DNA from: Fratercula arctica
Taxonomy: Eukaryota > Chordata > Aves > Charadriiformes > Alcidae
Assembly: GCA_947846985.1 (NCBI GenBank)
Contig: CANTUZ010000002.1
Coordinates: 58,050,885-58,114,884 of the forward strand
Direction: 5' to 3'
DNA: 64,000 nucleotides
Under the pieces are notes generated by a model. That model ran no database searches. It was not told where the DNA came from and worked only from the letters and a program-made list of their open reading frames with translations. Shown piece by piece: positions 48,906-58,951 of this stretch. Within the stretch, counting starts at the first letter, position 1. Each line of letters begins with the position of its first letter. The translations under genes were made by a program, and so were the position numbers.

Positions 48906-51588
48906 TTTGCTAGGTCGTCTGAAGAAGAAAAGGCTTATAGAAAGGACTGCAGTGACTGGCAGGGAAATTCAGGGGCAGGTGTAGTAACTGAGGAAATATT
49001 TCAGAACATTTTTCTGTAATTGTCCATCGTCAGTTTCATTTGTATTAAAGCAAAGGCTTGGAGGCCACTCCTGGCATTGGATTTTACCTGCAAAGCATTC
49101 GTAAATCTATCAAGTGAGGTGGAGAAGCGTCTTCTTTCGGTGGGTGACACAGCAAAACCAAAATGAACAGCACAGGGAGGGAAGGGAAAGTGCTGAGGTT
49201 ATTTGGCATGTCTCAGCTCTCTGCCCTGTCAGCTACACGTCTTGTGATTAGCTCCTAGTAAAGTTTCCCCAAAAATGCAGGTATGGTTGGATATTTTAAT
49301 GGAACATGAAAAGCTCTCAATTTTAAAAAGTGTAAGAGTCATCACAAAACAGCAATATCTTTGTATGAAATAGGTGTTTAAGCAGAGTCTCAGTTGTTAG
49401 GGTTCAGCTGCTTAGCCGTGTGGAGGTTTTACTCTGGTGGCTTTATTGTTCTGTAGGGAACCATGTAGAGGACATGGTTTGTGGTCCACAGGGACCTGGC
49501 AGAGTTCAACTCTGTGATAGCTTTAGTGTTTACGTGGGTGTTAAGTCCAAAAAGTGGTGGAGGATGTGTTTTGTGCCTTTTTTTCTTTGAGCTAGTACCA
49601 TTTTTAGCTTTACTCAGGGTTATTTTCTCCAGCCTGTGTTCAGGCACAGACTGGTAGTGTACCAATAATATTGTTTGATCCCAGGGAAAATTAGGATCTG
49701 TGAATTGCTGATAGCTCCGTACCACTGCTTATTGTCCTGAGTGCTCATCTAAAATTGGACTTCACTCCAAAGTGACTGACAGTCATTTGTTAAAACACTC
49801 CTCTCTTCTTCTACCACCGTAAGCAAATTCACTTTCAAAAATTGCTATAGCACATTAAAGCCTGGAAGAAATTTTTAGGACTGTTTGTGGTTCTCTCTGC
49901 TTTAGTCGTGTACTAATAAGCCACATACAAGCAGCCTTTTGGTTAAAGAATAGCTGTGATAAGGCTGCAGTTATGTGGAATTGTTAGTTACCCACCAGAA
50001 GTTTCACAAGACTCTCTGTAATTCATTCCAGAGTGGTTCCTGGAAACTTAACATTAGAAGTATGATTCTGTAAGTAGGGTGGTTCTTGTGAAGGATGTAC
50101 TCGACCCCTTAACTGAACTAGTGGTAGTTTGGTACAGGCTCCCAAGGAGGTGAAAGCCTGAGCTGTAGCCAGGCCAAGAACTCCTTTAGTTTCAACCTGT
50201 TCTCTGAAAACCCACAAAGGAACAAAGTGCACAAATCACCATTTCCCCCCCCAAAATGAAACAATACAGGTTATCTCAGGGTAGAGTTTCAAACAAATGA
50301 ACCAAGACTGAGGGCTCAGCTTTTCTGCACATCCCTTGGACTCCATCTCAGAAGTTTTATTTGTCGTGGTTTTTCCTCTTCAGACTAGCAACCAAATCTG
50401 AACCACAAAGGGTGACTACAGACAGAGAAGGACAATGGGACAAAATCATCTTTCCTACCCATGCATGTACCTCGCAGCACTTCTGATTCAGTCCTCCACA
50501 GGGTGGAATATGTCATGTATTAAAAACAGATTTTCAGATTCTTCCAGTACCTCTCATGGTTTTATATTAGTTTTGTGAGATGTTTTTGCTGCAGGTATGG
50601 AGTTGCAGGCTGTGGAGAGAAGCCTTTCTGTGATGGCAGTCAGGACTGCTGCAGACTCTGGAGTTAGTAGAGTTAAGTTGCAGAAGTATGTTTTAATAAA
50701 TGTTTTCCTTTCCGCTTAGGTATTAACGCTGGAGACAGTCAATCTGTTACAAGTGCAGTTATTTATTATTAACCATCACTGCATATAGTAGAGGTGCTTG
50801 TTTGGCAGCTGTAACACAGCATCTGGCCATATCTCAACATAACTATATCAACTTCAGCTTTGGCAGCCAGCTGGAAAACCAAAATTTAATCAGAAAGGCC
50901 AGGCAAATAAGCCTGCATGTAAATTTAAAGCCGGTGGAGGTGTATTGTTCAAATGACATTTAAAAATTAAGAAGAAAAGCCCGCTCTGGCTGTTTCCAAG
51001 GTACAGTGGTGCCAGTCAGGATGAGAGACTGTTTTCTGCTGGCAGACCTCTGCGAGAGTTGGTGCCTTGAAGGCACCTCACCTTCTGGGTAGGTAACTCA
51101 CCTACCAGAGCCTGCGTGCCTGCCAGGAGACTGTGGCCTGGGTTGCGATAGCCAGAGAGATGGGTGGAGAGAAAGAGAGACACTGGGGAGGGTTGATACT
51201 TTGGACTGTAACAAACAGCTCTCAAGGAAAAATGCGGTTGTTCTACGACTTCTAGGTGCAGTTGTTTTCCTCTGAAGTATGGAGACTGTAAATGGTCTTG
51301 GCATGTTTTCAGGAAAATTCCTCTGTCACTGTCATTTTATGTTCAGTTAATGTTTTTAAGGAGAAGAAACAAAGGGACAGTGTTGGGAGTTGCCTTCTTG
51401 ACTGTCTCAGCCTTGCAGAAGGGGTTTACTTTTTTCTCTAGGTTGCAGCAAAGGCAGAGCAAAAACGCAGACTCCCGCTCCAACATGTTAGCATTTAAAC
51501 AATTATTTCCTTTGCCTTCATTTCTGTTTTTCCTTTTTCTTCAAGTTCTGCTTCAGTTAAAATTAGTGAGCCTGTTTTTGGGTCTACT

Positions 51589-51800
51589 TCATAGAATCGT
51601 AGAATCATTTAGGTTGGAAAAGACCCTTGGGATCATCGAGTCTAACCATCAACCCCGCTCTACGAAGTTCTTCCCTACACCATATCCCCTAACACCACAT
51701 GTAAACGACTCTTAAACACATTCAGGGATGGTGACTCCACCACCTCCCTGGGCAGCCTGCTCATACAGAGGTTAAAGTGCATAAGTGGTTTCCTGCAGAA
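51589..51800 (-). mobile_element. CR1 LINE 3' fragment, antisense
   Basis: It starts with the reversed tail 'atagaatcgtagaatcat', then 'aggttggaaaagacccttgg' and 'gtgactccaccacctccctg', with 'gggcagcctgctc' following. The right end fades at about 51800. Confidence 0.85.
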
Positions 51801-52029
51801 CAAAGGATATTTATGCCTTTGAACAGGCTGTTAAATTGGAGCATTGGTGCAGTTCTTCCCTTCTAAAAAACAACAGTAACAAAAGCCATGCTGTTCAGCT
51901 TCTGCTTTCTCTGGTCCAGGCAGATGCGTCTTGCTATGATCAGACAAAATCAGCGTAAGATACGGTAGCACAGGCTACAACATGTACCAGTACCCTTAGT
52001 ACAGCATCTACCAGGGCTCTGCGTATTTG

Positions 52030-52190
52030 AAATCACAGATGTAAGGATAGAAGGGACCTCAAGTTTTCAACTTTTTGATTTTACAGTGACTGCTGATGTC
52101 TGTCCACTGTTCCCCTAAAACTTACGTAGAGGAAGACACTGCAACCCTTGTCTCAGGGCTTTGCTGCTGTAACAGAGAAAATGTTCTCTG
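52030..52190 (-). mobile_element. Possible old CR1-type fragment, antisense
   Basis: 'atcacagatgtaaggataga' followed by 'agggacctcaag' resembles the reversed tail of an old CR1. The rest is too diverged to follow. Confidence 0.3.
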
Positions 52191-52385
52191 TGATGGCTGA
52201 TCCACAAGTCTGCTGCACAGGGAGCTCTGGAGCACTTCATCGGTCCAGTCTGGCTTAAGTTAGGGTAAAATACTGGGTTGAATCTGACAGCCCGAGAGGG
52301 GTGAGGCTGCTGCAGCTTCATGCTCCCAGGTCCAAGGAGTCGTGAGGCTGAAAACATATTTGCAGTCAGCACATGCACACAGAGC

Positions 52386-52560
52386 ACATATATATACCAC
52401 GTATATACACATGTACGTGGCCGGCTGCAGGGATCACAGACAGACAGAGCGCTTGCACAAACACAGACAACACCAGCAGCTGTATCCTGCTTCCCTCTCT
52501 GGCTGAGCAGGATAGAGGTCTGCTAGTGAGAATATGTGTATATATATATGCATATTTGTA
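52386..52560. repeat. AT/TG-rich simple repeats
   Basis: 'catatatataccacgtatat' at 52386 and 'gtgtatatatatatgcatat' at about 52535 are short alternating purine-pyrimidine arrays with inverted relation to each other. Confidence 0.7.
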
Positions 52561-54393
52561 CAAGATGAATCTCGCCAGCAGCTGGGCTCAGACACTCTGC
52601 CCAGTAGCTGCCCCTGAATCCCAGTCTCCCCAGTTGCTGGCCCTTGGCCGTATGAGCCCTCCTTTACTCTTAGGAGCAGTGGGAGGTGGCTGCCAGGTCA
52701 GTGGGGATTGTATTGTGTATTTGTTGGTGGCAGGAAGGAAATGGCAACGTGTCACCACTCAGGCTTGGTAGAGTTATAGATTTGATGTAAGCAAAGCTCT
52801 GATGGGTATAGAAGGGGTGCTGGAGAGAGTGAAAATTGCTGAAGAATTACTGTGGTGGTGAAATGGTTCAACTGTTGAGCATGCAAAAGTGAACTAACCT
52901 TGACAGCAGCCTTTTCAGATTAAGTACTCATCTGCGAGGCTTCTGCTACTCTTAAGATAACGTGTGTCACTTGGAAGTAGCACACTTAAAAAGACCAGGC
53001 TGGGAGTGCTTCAGGACAGCCTCCCACATCAGTGTTATGCTATTGCAGGTGACATTAATTGCAAAATATTTTGATTTCTGATGCCAGTCACTCATTCATA
53101 ACTGTGGGAATGAGACTTTGAAAACTGCAGGGAGAATGCATGAGGCTTACTGAAATTCTCTGTATTTCATGAGAGAAGTTACCTGTTCTCATCCTGTAAC
53201 GTCTAGGTATGCCATGAAAAATTTTCTTGAAGGGGAGATAATTCTTAAGTTCTGCCTTTTATCTTGCCTCTGCACTGGCTTCGCATGGCCTTAGCAATGT
53301 TGCACAAAACAGAGGTAAGCCTCACTTCCCTAAAGCTTACAGCTGTGAGCATTAGGGGTTTTGAGATGTAGGGGTTGAAGTGCCTCTGTGATTGCAGTGG
53401 GGAGGAACACATTTGCTGTGGGACTGATCCCTTTAGGCATACTCCACTGCCTGTTTTACTGCTAAATTTTGCAAGAATACTTGGGATGATGGGACAATGA
53501 TGTATCTGTGTAGGATAAATGATCCTCCTCAGCTAGATGCCTTTCTTGGGTCTGCCTGTGTGTCATGCAGAGCTCATCCCCTCTTGGTAAGAGAAGCCAC
53601 TTGTGCGGGCTGTCAGTGGGAAAGAGCTCCTGCACCAGTCTGCAGCCACTAAGTCCCCCATCCTGGTTCAGAGGGGACCCTTTGCGGGGCTGGCAGAGCT
53701 GCCCGCGACCAGCCAGGGAAGTTGCTGCTGGGCGGTGGGAGGCACTCTTAAATCACAAGCTGTAAGCATGAAGGAGATCCCTTTCTAATCTTCTCACCAG
53801 CCACTTCACTTTCATATAGCCAGTTAGGAAAGGGTGGAGAAAAATGCTTTTGGGTGCTGGCTGATGTACTGTTGTATCACTTACTGTACAGTTTTTCAGT
53901 ATGACAGGAGCCAAAGTTCAGCAGCCTTGAAAATGCCTCTAAAATCTTTTTGTCAAAGCTTTAACTGAGGTCACCTATCTTAAGAAAAGGCACGGAAGAG
54001 GCAGGCACAGCAGTTTAAGGTTTGGGCTTCCTCTTTCATCATTTTTGTACTTGAAAGATAACTGTAGCTGTTATCCTAGTGTAAAGGTTTGAAATAAGGA
54101 GTAAATTTTCACATATTCATCTGGACTCTTAGATCAGTATTCTCTATTCTGCTCTTACCTTGTTCATGACAGTTCCAAAAACCATCTAATTTACTTTTCT
54201 CCCTGAGCAGCTCCAGGATTTGTTGTGTGAGCAAAATGAGGGTAATAAAAAGCAGCAGCAGGGATGCAGACGTAGCAATTTTTCTCTCAGCTATGTGCAT
54301 AAGCAAAAGTTCTGTAATGTACATTTAGTAGCTGTCTCTTTCCATGTGGATACCGTATTAGCCTGCAAACCCTTGACCTGGACCGAATGGCTG

Positions 54394-54423
54394 GTTGCTA
54401 TGGCAACAGGTTGCATAGTAACC
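54394..54423. promoter_or_regulatory. Tandem RFX X-box motifs
   Basis: GTTGCTATGGCAAC (54394-54407) is a near-palindromic X-box of the RFX family. Two bases on, GTTGCATAGTAAC (54410-54422) is a second inverted pair of half-sites. Both fit GTNRCC-N(0-3)-RGYAAC closely. The pair would lie in the presumed first intron of BLVRA, about 4.4 kb before the first coding exon. Confidence 0.45.
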
Positions 54424-55039
54424 ATTTTTGTTCCTAGGTTGAAATCATCTTGCTTCTCTTAAATGTGAGTTTTGGGGAGGTCAGAAGTTCTTCATCAGAT
54501 GAAACTAGGGAAGTTTTTTCAAAGGAGAGGCAAAAATGTTGATGTTCTGCAACCAGAGCATCCGCTGAGAGATGTTTGTTCATGGCAGTACAAGAAGGTA
54601 GGCAGCTCCCCCACCTTCTCCACTTCATTGAAACGGAGGTCAGCAGCTCACCAGAAAAAAAAAAAAAGCATTTCTTGGAAACAAGATGACTGTAGGAGCT
54701 TCAGGGGAATTTGTCTGCTGTGTGACTCCCACTCCCAATCCCACTAAAGGCAGTAGGCAAATATTAACAACTGAACGCTCTGGTAACCTTGAAAATTTCT
54801 GAGCTTAAAGTAAGCCCCTGATCAGCTGCTCTCCAGCTGGACTGCTTCTAAACTTCTGCTGACCTGGTCCTGATGCACACTGGAGCACTTTATGAATCTA
54901 AATTTTAAAGAATTACAACCATACAATTCAGAGGAGCATTTTTTTGCCTCTTTGATGGCTCTGCTTGACAGGGTCCTGTGGGAGACTGCCATGTAGGGCA
55001 GAGGGGCTGAGGTTGGTCTACAGGACCAGACAAGGTACT

Positions 55040-55935
55040 TCCAAGGGTGCTGAGGGGCCTGGTTGATGTCACTGTGAGGACACCTGGCAATCACAGGAGG
55101 TTTCTGGTGGCTGGAAAAGGGCAAATATTGTGCTCATCTTCAAAGAGGGAAAGTGTGAGTGTCCTAGGAACTGCACGCTGGTCAGCCTCACCCAAGTCCC
55201 TGGGAAGGTAATAGAGCAAATCCTAGAAACTGTCTTCAAGCACACGAGCTCCAAGAAAGCATTTGTGACCAGACAGTGTTGGATTTACCAAGGGCAAATT
55301 GCGTCTGACCAATCCTGTTGCCTTTCATGATGAGATGACTGGCCCTGTGGACAAGAGGAAAACAGTGAATAGCTTTTAAATTGACTTTAGCAAGGCCCTT
55401 GGTGTGGTCTCATGTAGTATTCTTATGGCCAAATTGGTGAGATGTGAATCGAATGAGCTATAAGGTGGGTGGGAAATTGGCTCAAAGATTTGTGATCTGT
55501 GACATAAAGTTCAAGCAACAGCCAATGAACTAGTCCAACCACTTAGTGGCATCCCTTGGGATTGATACCAAGGCCAATACTGTTAAATGTCATTATTAAT
55601 GACCTGGACAATGGGATTGAGTGCAACTTCAGCAAGTTTGTGGATGAAATCAAACTGCGGTGAGTGGTCAGTACACCAGAGGGGCCTGGGCAGGCTGGAG
55701 TAATAGCAGACAGGAGCATCATGAAGTTCAGCAAAGGCAAATGTGGAGTCCCTTGTTGAGCATGGAATAAACCTGTGCACCGGTACAGGGTGGGCGCTGC
55801 CTGGCTGGAAAGCCAGGAAGTGCCCTGCAGATGCTGGTGGATAAGTTGAACCTCAGGTCACAGCATGCTGTTCTGACAAAGATGGCCAACTGTGTCCTGC
55901 TCTGCATTACCAAGAGCGTAGCCAAGAGGACGTGG
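55040..55935 (+). mobile_element. Older CR1 LINE, part of ORF2 (first piece of a split copy)
   Basis: Diverged reverse transcriptase sequence of CR1. Landmarks are 'gtcagcctcacccaagtccc', 'ggatttaccaagggcaaatt', 'gatgagatgactggccctgt', 'ttgactttagcaaggccctt' and 'attaatgacctggacaatgg'. It has many stops and gaps, so it is dead. At 55935 it is cut by a younger copy, and its 3' end resumes at about 56600. Confidence 0.85.
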
Positions 55936-55970
55936 CTACTGCTGCAATGCTGTGTTGGTTTTTGTGCAGA

Positions 55971-56564
55971 CTTGTATTAGAAATAGTGTGACCAGCAAAA
56001 GTAGGGAGGTGATTGTCCCCCTCTACTCAATACTGGTGAGGCCACACCTTGAGTATTGTGTCCAGTTTTGGGCACCCCAATACAAGAGAGATATCGAGGT
56101 GCTGGAGTGAGTGCAGAGAAGGGCAACGAAGCTGGTGAAGGGCCTGGAGAATAAATCTTATGAAGGGCGATTGAAGGAGCTGGGACTGTTTAGTTTGAGG
56201 AAGAGGAGGCTGAGGAGAGACCTCATCACTCTCTACAACTACTTGAAAGGACATTGTAGAGAGGTTGGTACTGGTCTCTTCTCACAGGTAATTAGCAATA
56301 GAACAAGAGGGAATGGCTTCAAGCTGCAACAGGGTAGGTTTAGACTGGACATTAGAAAAAAACTCTTCACAGAAAGAGTGGTCAGACACTGGAATAGGCT
56401 GCCCAGGGAGGTGGTGGAGTCACCATCCCTGAATGTGTTTAGGAGTCGTTTAGATGTGGTGTTGGGGGATATGGTGTAGGGGTGAACTTTGTAGAGTGGG
56501 GTTGATGGTTGGACTTGATGATCCTAAGGATCTTTTCCAACCTGAATGATTCTATGATTCTATT
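55971..56564 (+). mobile_element. Younger CR1 LINE 3' fragment nested in the older copy
   Basis: It starts at 'cttgtattagaaatagtgtg', continues with 'gaggccacaccttgagtatt' and 'gggcaacgaagctggtgaag', and ends in 'tcttttccaacctgaatgat' plus 'tctatgattctattct'. It repeats a segment already present at 55900-55935 (the 'agcgtagccaagagg' region). It is therefore a separate insertion. A 122-codon frame inside it is a relic of ORF2's end. Confidence 0.88.
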
Positions 56565-56599
56565 CTAAGAAATAAGTTAAATACAGGACCAAGTCTGGT

Positions 56600-56990
56600 G
56601 GAGAGCAATCAAGATTGTCAGGGTGCTGGAGCAGATGATGAACGATGAGAAGCGGAGGGATCTCGGTTTGTCCAGCCTCCAGAAAAGAAGGGTAAAGGAG
56701 GGTATTATTGCTTCCTACAGCTTTCTGATGAGAGGATATAGAGGAGCTGGAGCCACAGTCTTTTGGAAGATGGGTAGTGAAATGGCAGAAGGCAATGCAG
56801 GAAGCTCTGAGTGGATACTAGGAAGATGTTCTTGCTGTCCAGGTGGTCAAACGCTGCAGCAAGTGCCCTAGGAGGTTGCCATATTCCCATCTGTGGGGAC
56901 AGTCAGAGCTCAGCATCACCCTGGTACAGCTCAGTGGGGTTTGGATTGGGTGACCCCTAGGGGCTCCTTCCAACCAAAATCATTCTGCAA
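56600..56990 (+). mobile_element. 3' end of the older, interrupted CR1
   Basis: 'ttgtcagggtgctggagcag', 'gagaagcggagggatctcgg' and 'ttgtccagcctccagaaaag' are diverged versions of the usual CR1 3' block, and it ends in 'ctccttccaaccaaaatcat'. It continues the copy that stops at 55935, with roughly 100 bases missing at the insertion point. Confidence 0.75.
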
Positions 56991-57637
56991 GTATCAGTCT
57001 CTTGTTTCTTTGGCCGTAGAGAAAAGCAGGTGTAACTGAGAGCTCAGCCCAGGACTCTGCCTGTGGGTGGAACTGAAAATAGGTTGTGTGGTTATGTTAT
57101 GTTCCTTTTCTCCCATCTCTCTCAGCCCTATACATCTCTCTTCCCAGGTGACCAATGTCATCACGTTATACCTCAAATATTTGGTAATGAAATGTCACTG
57201 TAATCCCCCTAGAGAAATCTTCCAATATCACTCATTTCTTCTTTTATATTAAAGACACTGCTGTGTGTTGTACCCTTTTGGCACGTATAAAGTTAGCAGA
57301 GTTCAGGAATATATACATAGGCAGGAACTTATAGAAAAACAAAATCCAGACACGACTTGTGATTGGAGAGGGGCTTTCTTTTATTTTGTTTTTCCTTTGT
57401 GCCGGTTGATGTAATGTCTTAGCAGCTGTCAACCCCTAGTGCTGTCTGAACAGTCACTCACAGCTGTGCTGCTGCACTCTGATCCTATCAGACGAGAGTC
57501 ACAAGGAGGAGCGAAGCGGGGTTGTCCATTTAAGTCTCGGAAGGATTTGAAAGGTTGCAGCCAGGTAGTGGAAGTTATTGAAAGAGTTCACTCAGGTGAA
57601 GGCATTGGCAAGAAGTGGCAAGAAGAACGCTGAAACA

Positions 57638-57850
57638 GAAGAAATTCTTTACTGTGAGGGTGGTGAGGCACTGGTACTTGTTGCCCAGGGAAGTTGTGGA
57701 TGCCCCATCCCTGGAAGTGTTCAAGGCCAGGCTGGATGAGGCTTTGTGCAGTGTGGTCTAGTGGGAGGTGTCCCTGCCCATGGCCGGGGGGTTGGAACTA
57801 GATGGTCTTTAAGGTCCCTTCCAACCCGAACCTTTCTGTGATTCTATGAA
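57638..57850 (+). mobile_element. CR1 LINE 3' fragment
   Basis: 'gaagaaattctttactgtga', then 'tgcccagggaagttgtggat', 'gtctagtgggaggtgtccct' and the tail 'ggtcccttccaacccgaacc' with 'tgtgattctatga'. It is the same subfamily as the copy at 35918-36347: both read 'gtctagtgggaggtgt' and 'ggaactagatg'. Confidence 0.9.
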
Positions 57851-58427
57851 ACAGTTTGAAGGCATGTGGGAGGATGGAAGTAACAAAAAATGCAGAGGGG
57901 CTGACTTGGCTTGGCTTTCAGCAGTTTTTCCTGTAAATCTTAAAATTACTTTGCAATGTGTCACTAGTCTTTGGGGTTTGGGAGCAGTGCAGGTTTGAAA
58001 GGTTACACCAGTTGCCCAGTGCTTCCGCAAATCAATGGCAAATCATAAAACCAACAGGAGAATTTATTGCCAGTGGTCCAGCAGCCCGGCCAGCAAGAGA
58101 AATACCTGGCTCGTCCTCCATATGATGCAATTGTGGCAGGGATGTCCTTTTGGGAGATGTAAATCTCGAGGACATGTCTGCTTGTCATTAAAGAGATGGC
58201 AGAGCTTTCTTCATGTATGGAAATATCAAGCAAGCATCTTGACCGAATTATCAGATGGTTGGTTGTGTCTTGATATTGTTGGACGTGCCAGCGGTTACAT
58301 GGGGGAAGAAAAGATGCTCTTTGCTTCCTGTTCCAAAGTATTCCGGCTATGCTGCCGTGCACTGCAAATGTCCGTGTGGCAGCTCAGGGCAGGCTGTGCT
58401 GCAGACGCTCAGGAAGTCAGCAGGGTT

Positions 58428-58497
58428 TATATAAAGCTCTGCTGGGTTTGCAGAACCCTTTGGCTCCTTTCCAGCGTGGAAGGGGCGATATAAATAG
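58428..58497 (+). promoter_or_regulatory. Two TATA boxes just upstream of the BLVRA coding start
   Basis: TATATAAA lies at 58428-58435 and TATAAATA at 58489-58497, the second after a short GC-rich stretch. Both fit the TATA consensus and lie about 340-400 bases before the first coding ATG. If used, transcription would read straight into the coding exon with a leader of about 300 bases and no first intron. Chance occurrence cannot be excluded. Confidence 0.25.
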
Positions 58498-58819
58498 AAG
58501 AATGGCTCACTTTGAAGTCTGCCTTCTATTCATGGAAAGGAAGAACTTTGTGCCAGAGCTGTGATATAGTAGCTGTTAAATACGAGTCTCAAGACCAGTC
58601 CTGTGACGGGCTGAACCGCTTGACCACATTTCAATGGGATGTGAGCGAGCTCAGTAGTCCATAGCATCACATCTCTGGTAGCTGGTTGCTGACATCTGAA
58701 GAAGGTTTGGCTGTATGAAAGCAGAGCTTAAGAGTAATCCGTCCTCCTACCTCCCCTCCCCAGCTGCTCCTCTCCCCACTAAAAGAAAAAAATGTTGTTT
58801 GTTTTTTTTTTTTCTTCAG

Positions 58820-58951
58820 TTAGATTAACAAAATGTTTGGGACCGTGGTGGTTGGAGTTGGAATTGCTGGCTTAGCACGGATCCGAGACCTGATGAATCC
58901 AATGCCTTCTAGCCCTTCTGAGCACCTGAAACTCTTGGGATTTGTATCCAG
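58820..58951 (+). CDS. BLVRA: BLVRA first coding exon (13 bases of 5' UTR plus codons 1-40)
   Basis: A long T run ending in 'cttcag' gives the acceptor, the exon starts at 58820 and the ATG is at 58833. It encodes residues 1-39 and two bases of Arg40, ending in GFVSR, and stops before a weak donor, 'gttaga'. It holds the glycine-rich dinucleotide loop. After the third glycine it reads LA where the human enzyme, as I recall it, has SV. The acceptor shows that at least one non-coding exon lies upstream for transcripts that use it. Confidence 0.95.

Larger units (their letters stand above)
40038..58819 (+). other. Presumed first intron of BLVRA
   Basis: From the candidate donor at 40038 to the acceptor before 58820 no coding exon was recognised. 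It carries most of the CR1 copies in the window, MIR remnants, the T run at 44.77 kb and the RFX pair. That it is an intron depends on the candidate first exon being real. Confidence 0.4.

Noticed and set aside
56111..56479. A 122-codon plus-strand frame
   Set aside because: It is the end of ORF2 and 3' region of the nested CR1.
58035..58493. Overlapping 152-codon (+) and 119-codon (-) frames before BLVRA
   Set aside because: No recognisable motif, and the stretch lies between a CR1 copy and the TATA boxes, so more likely leader or intron sequence.
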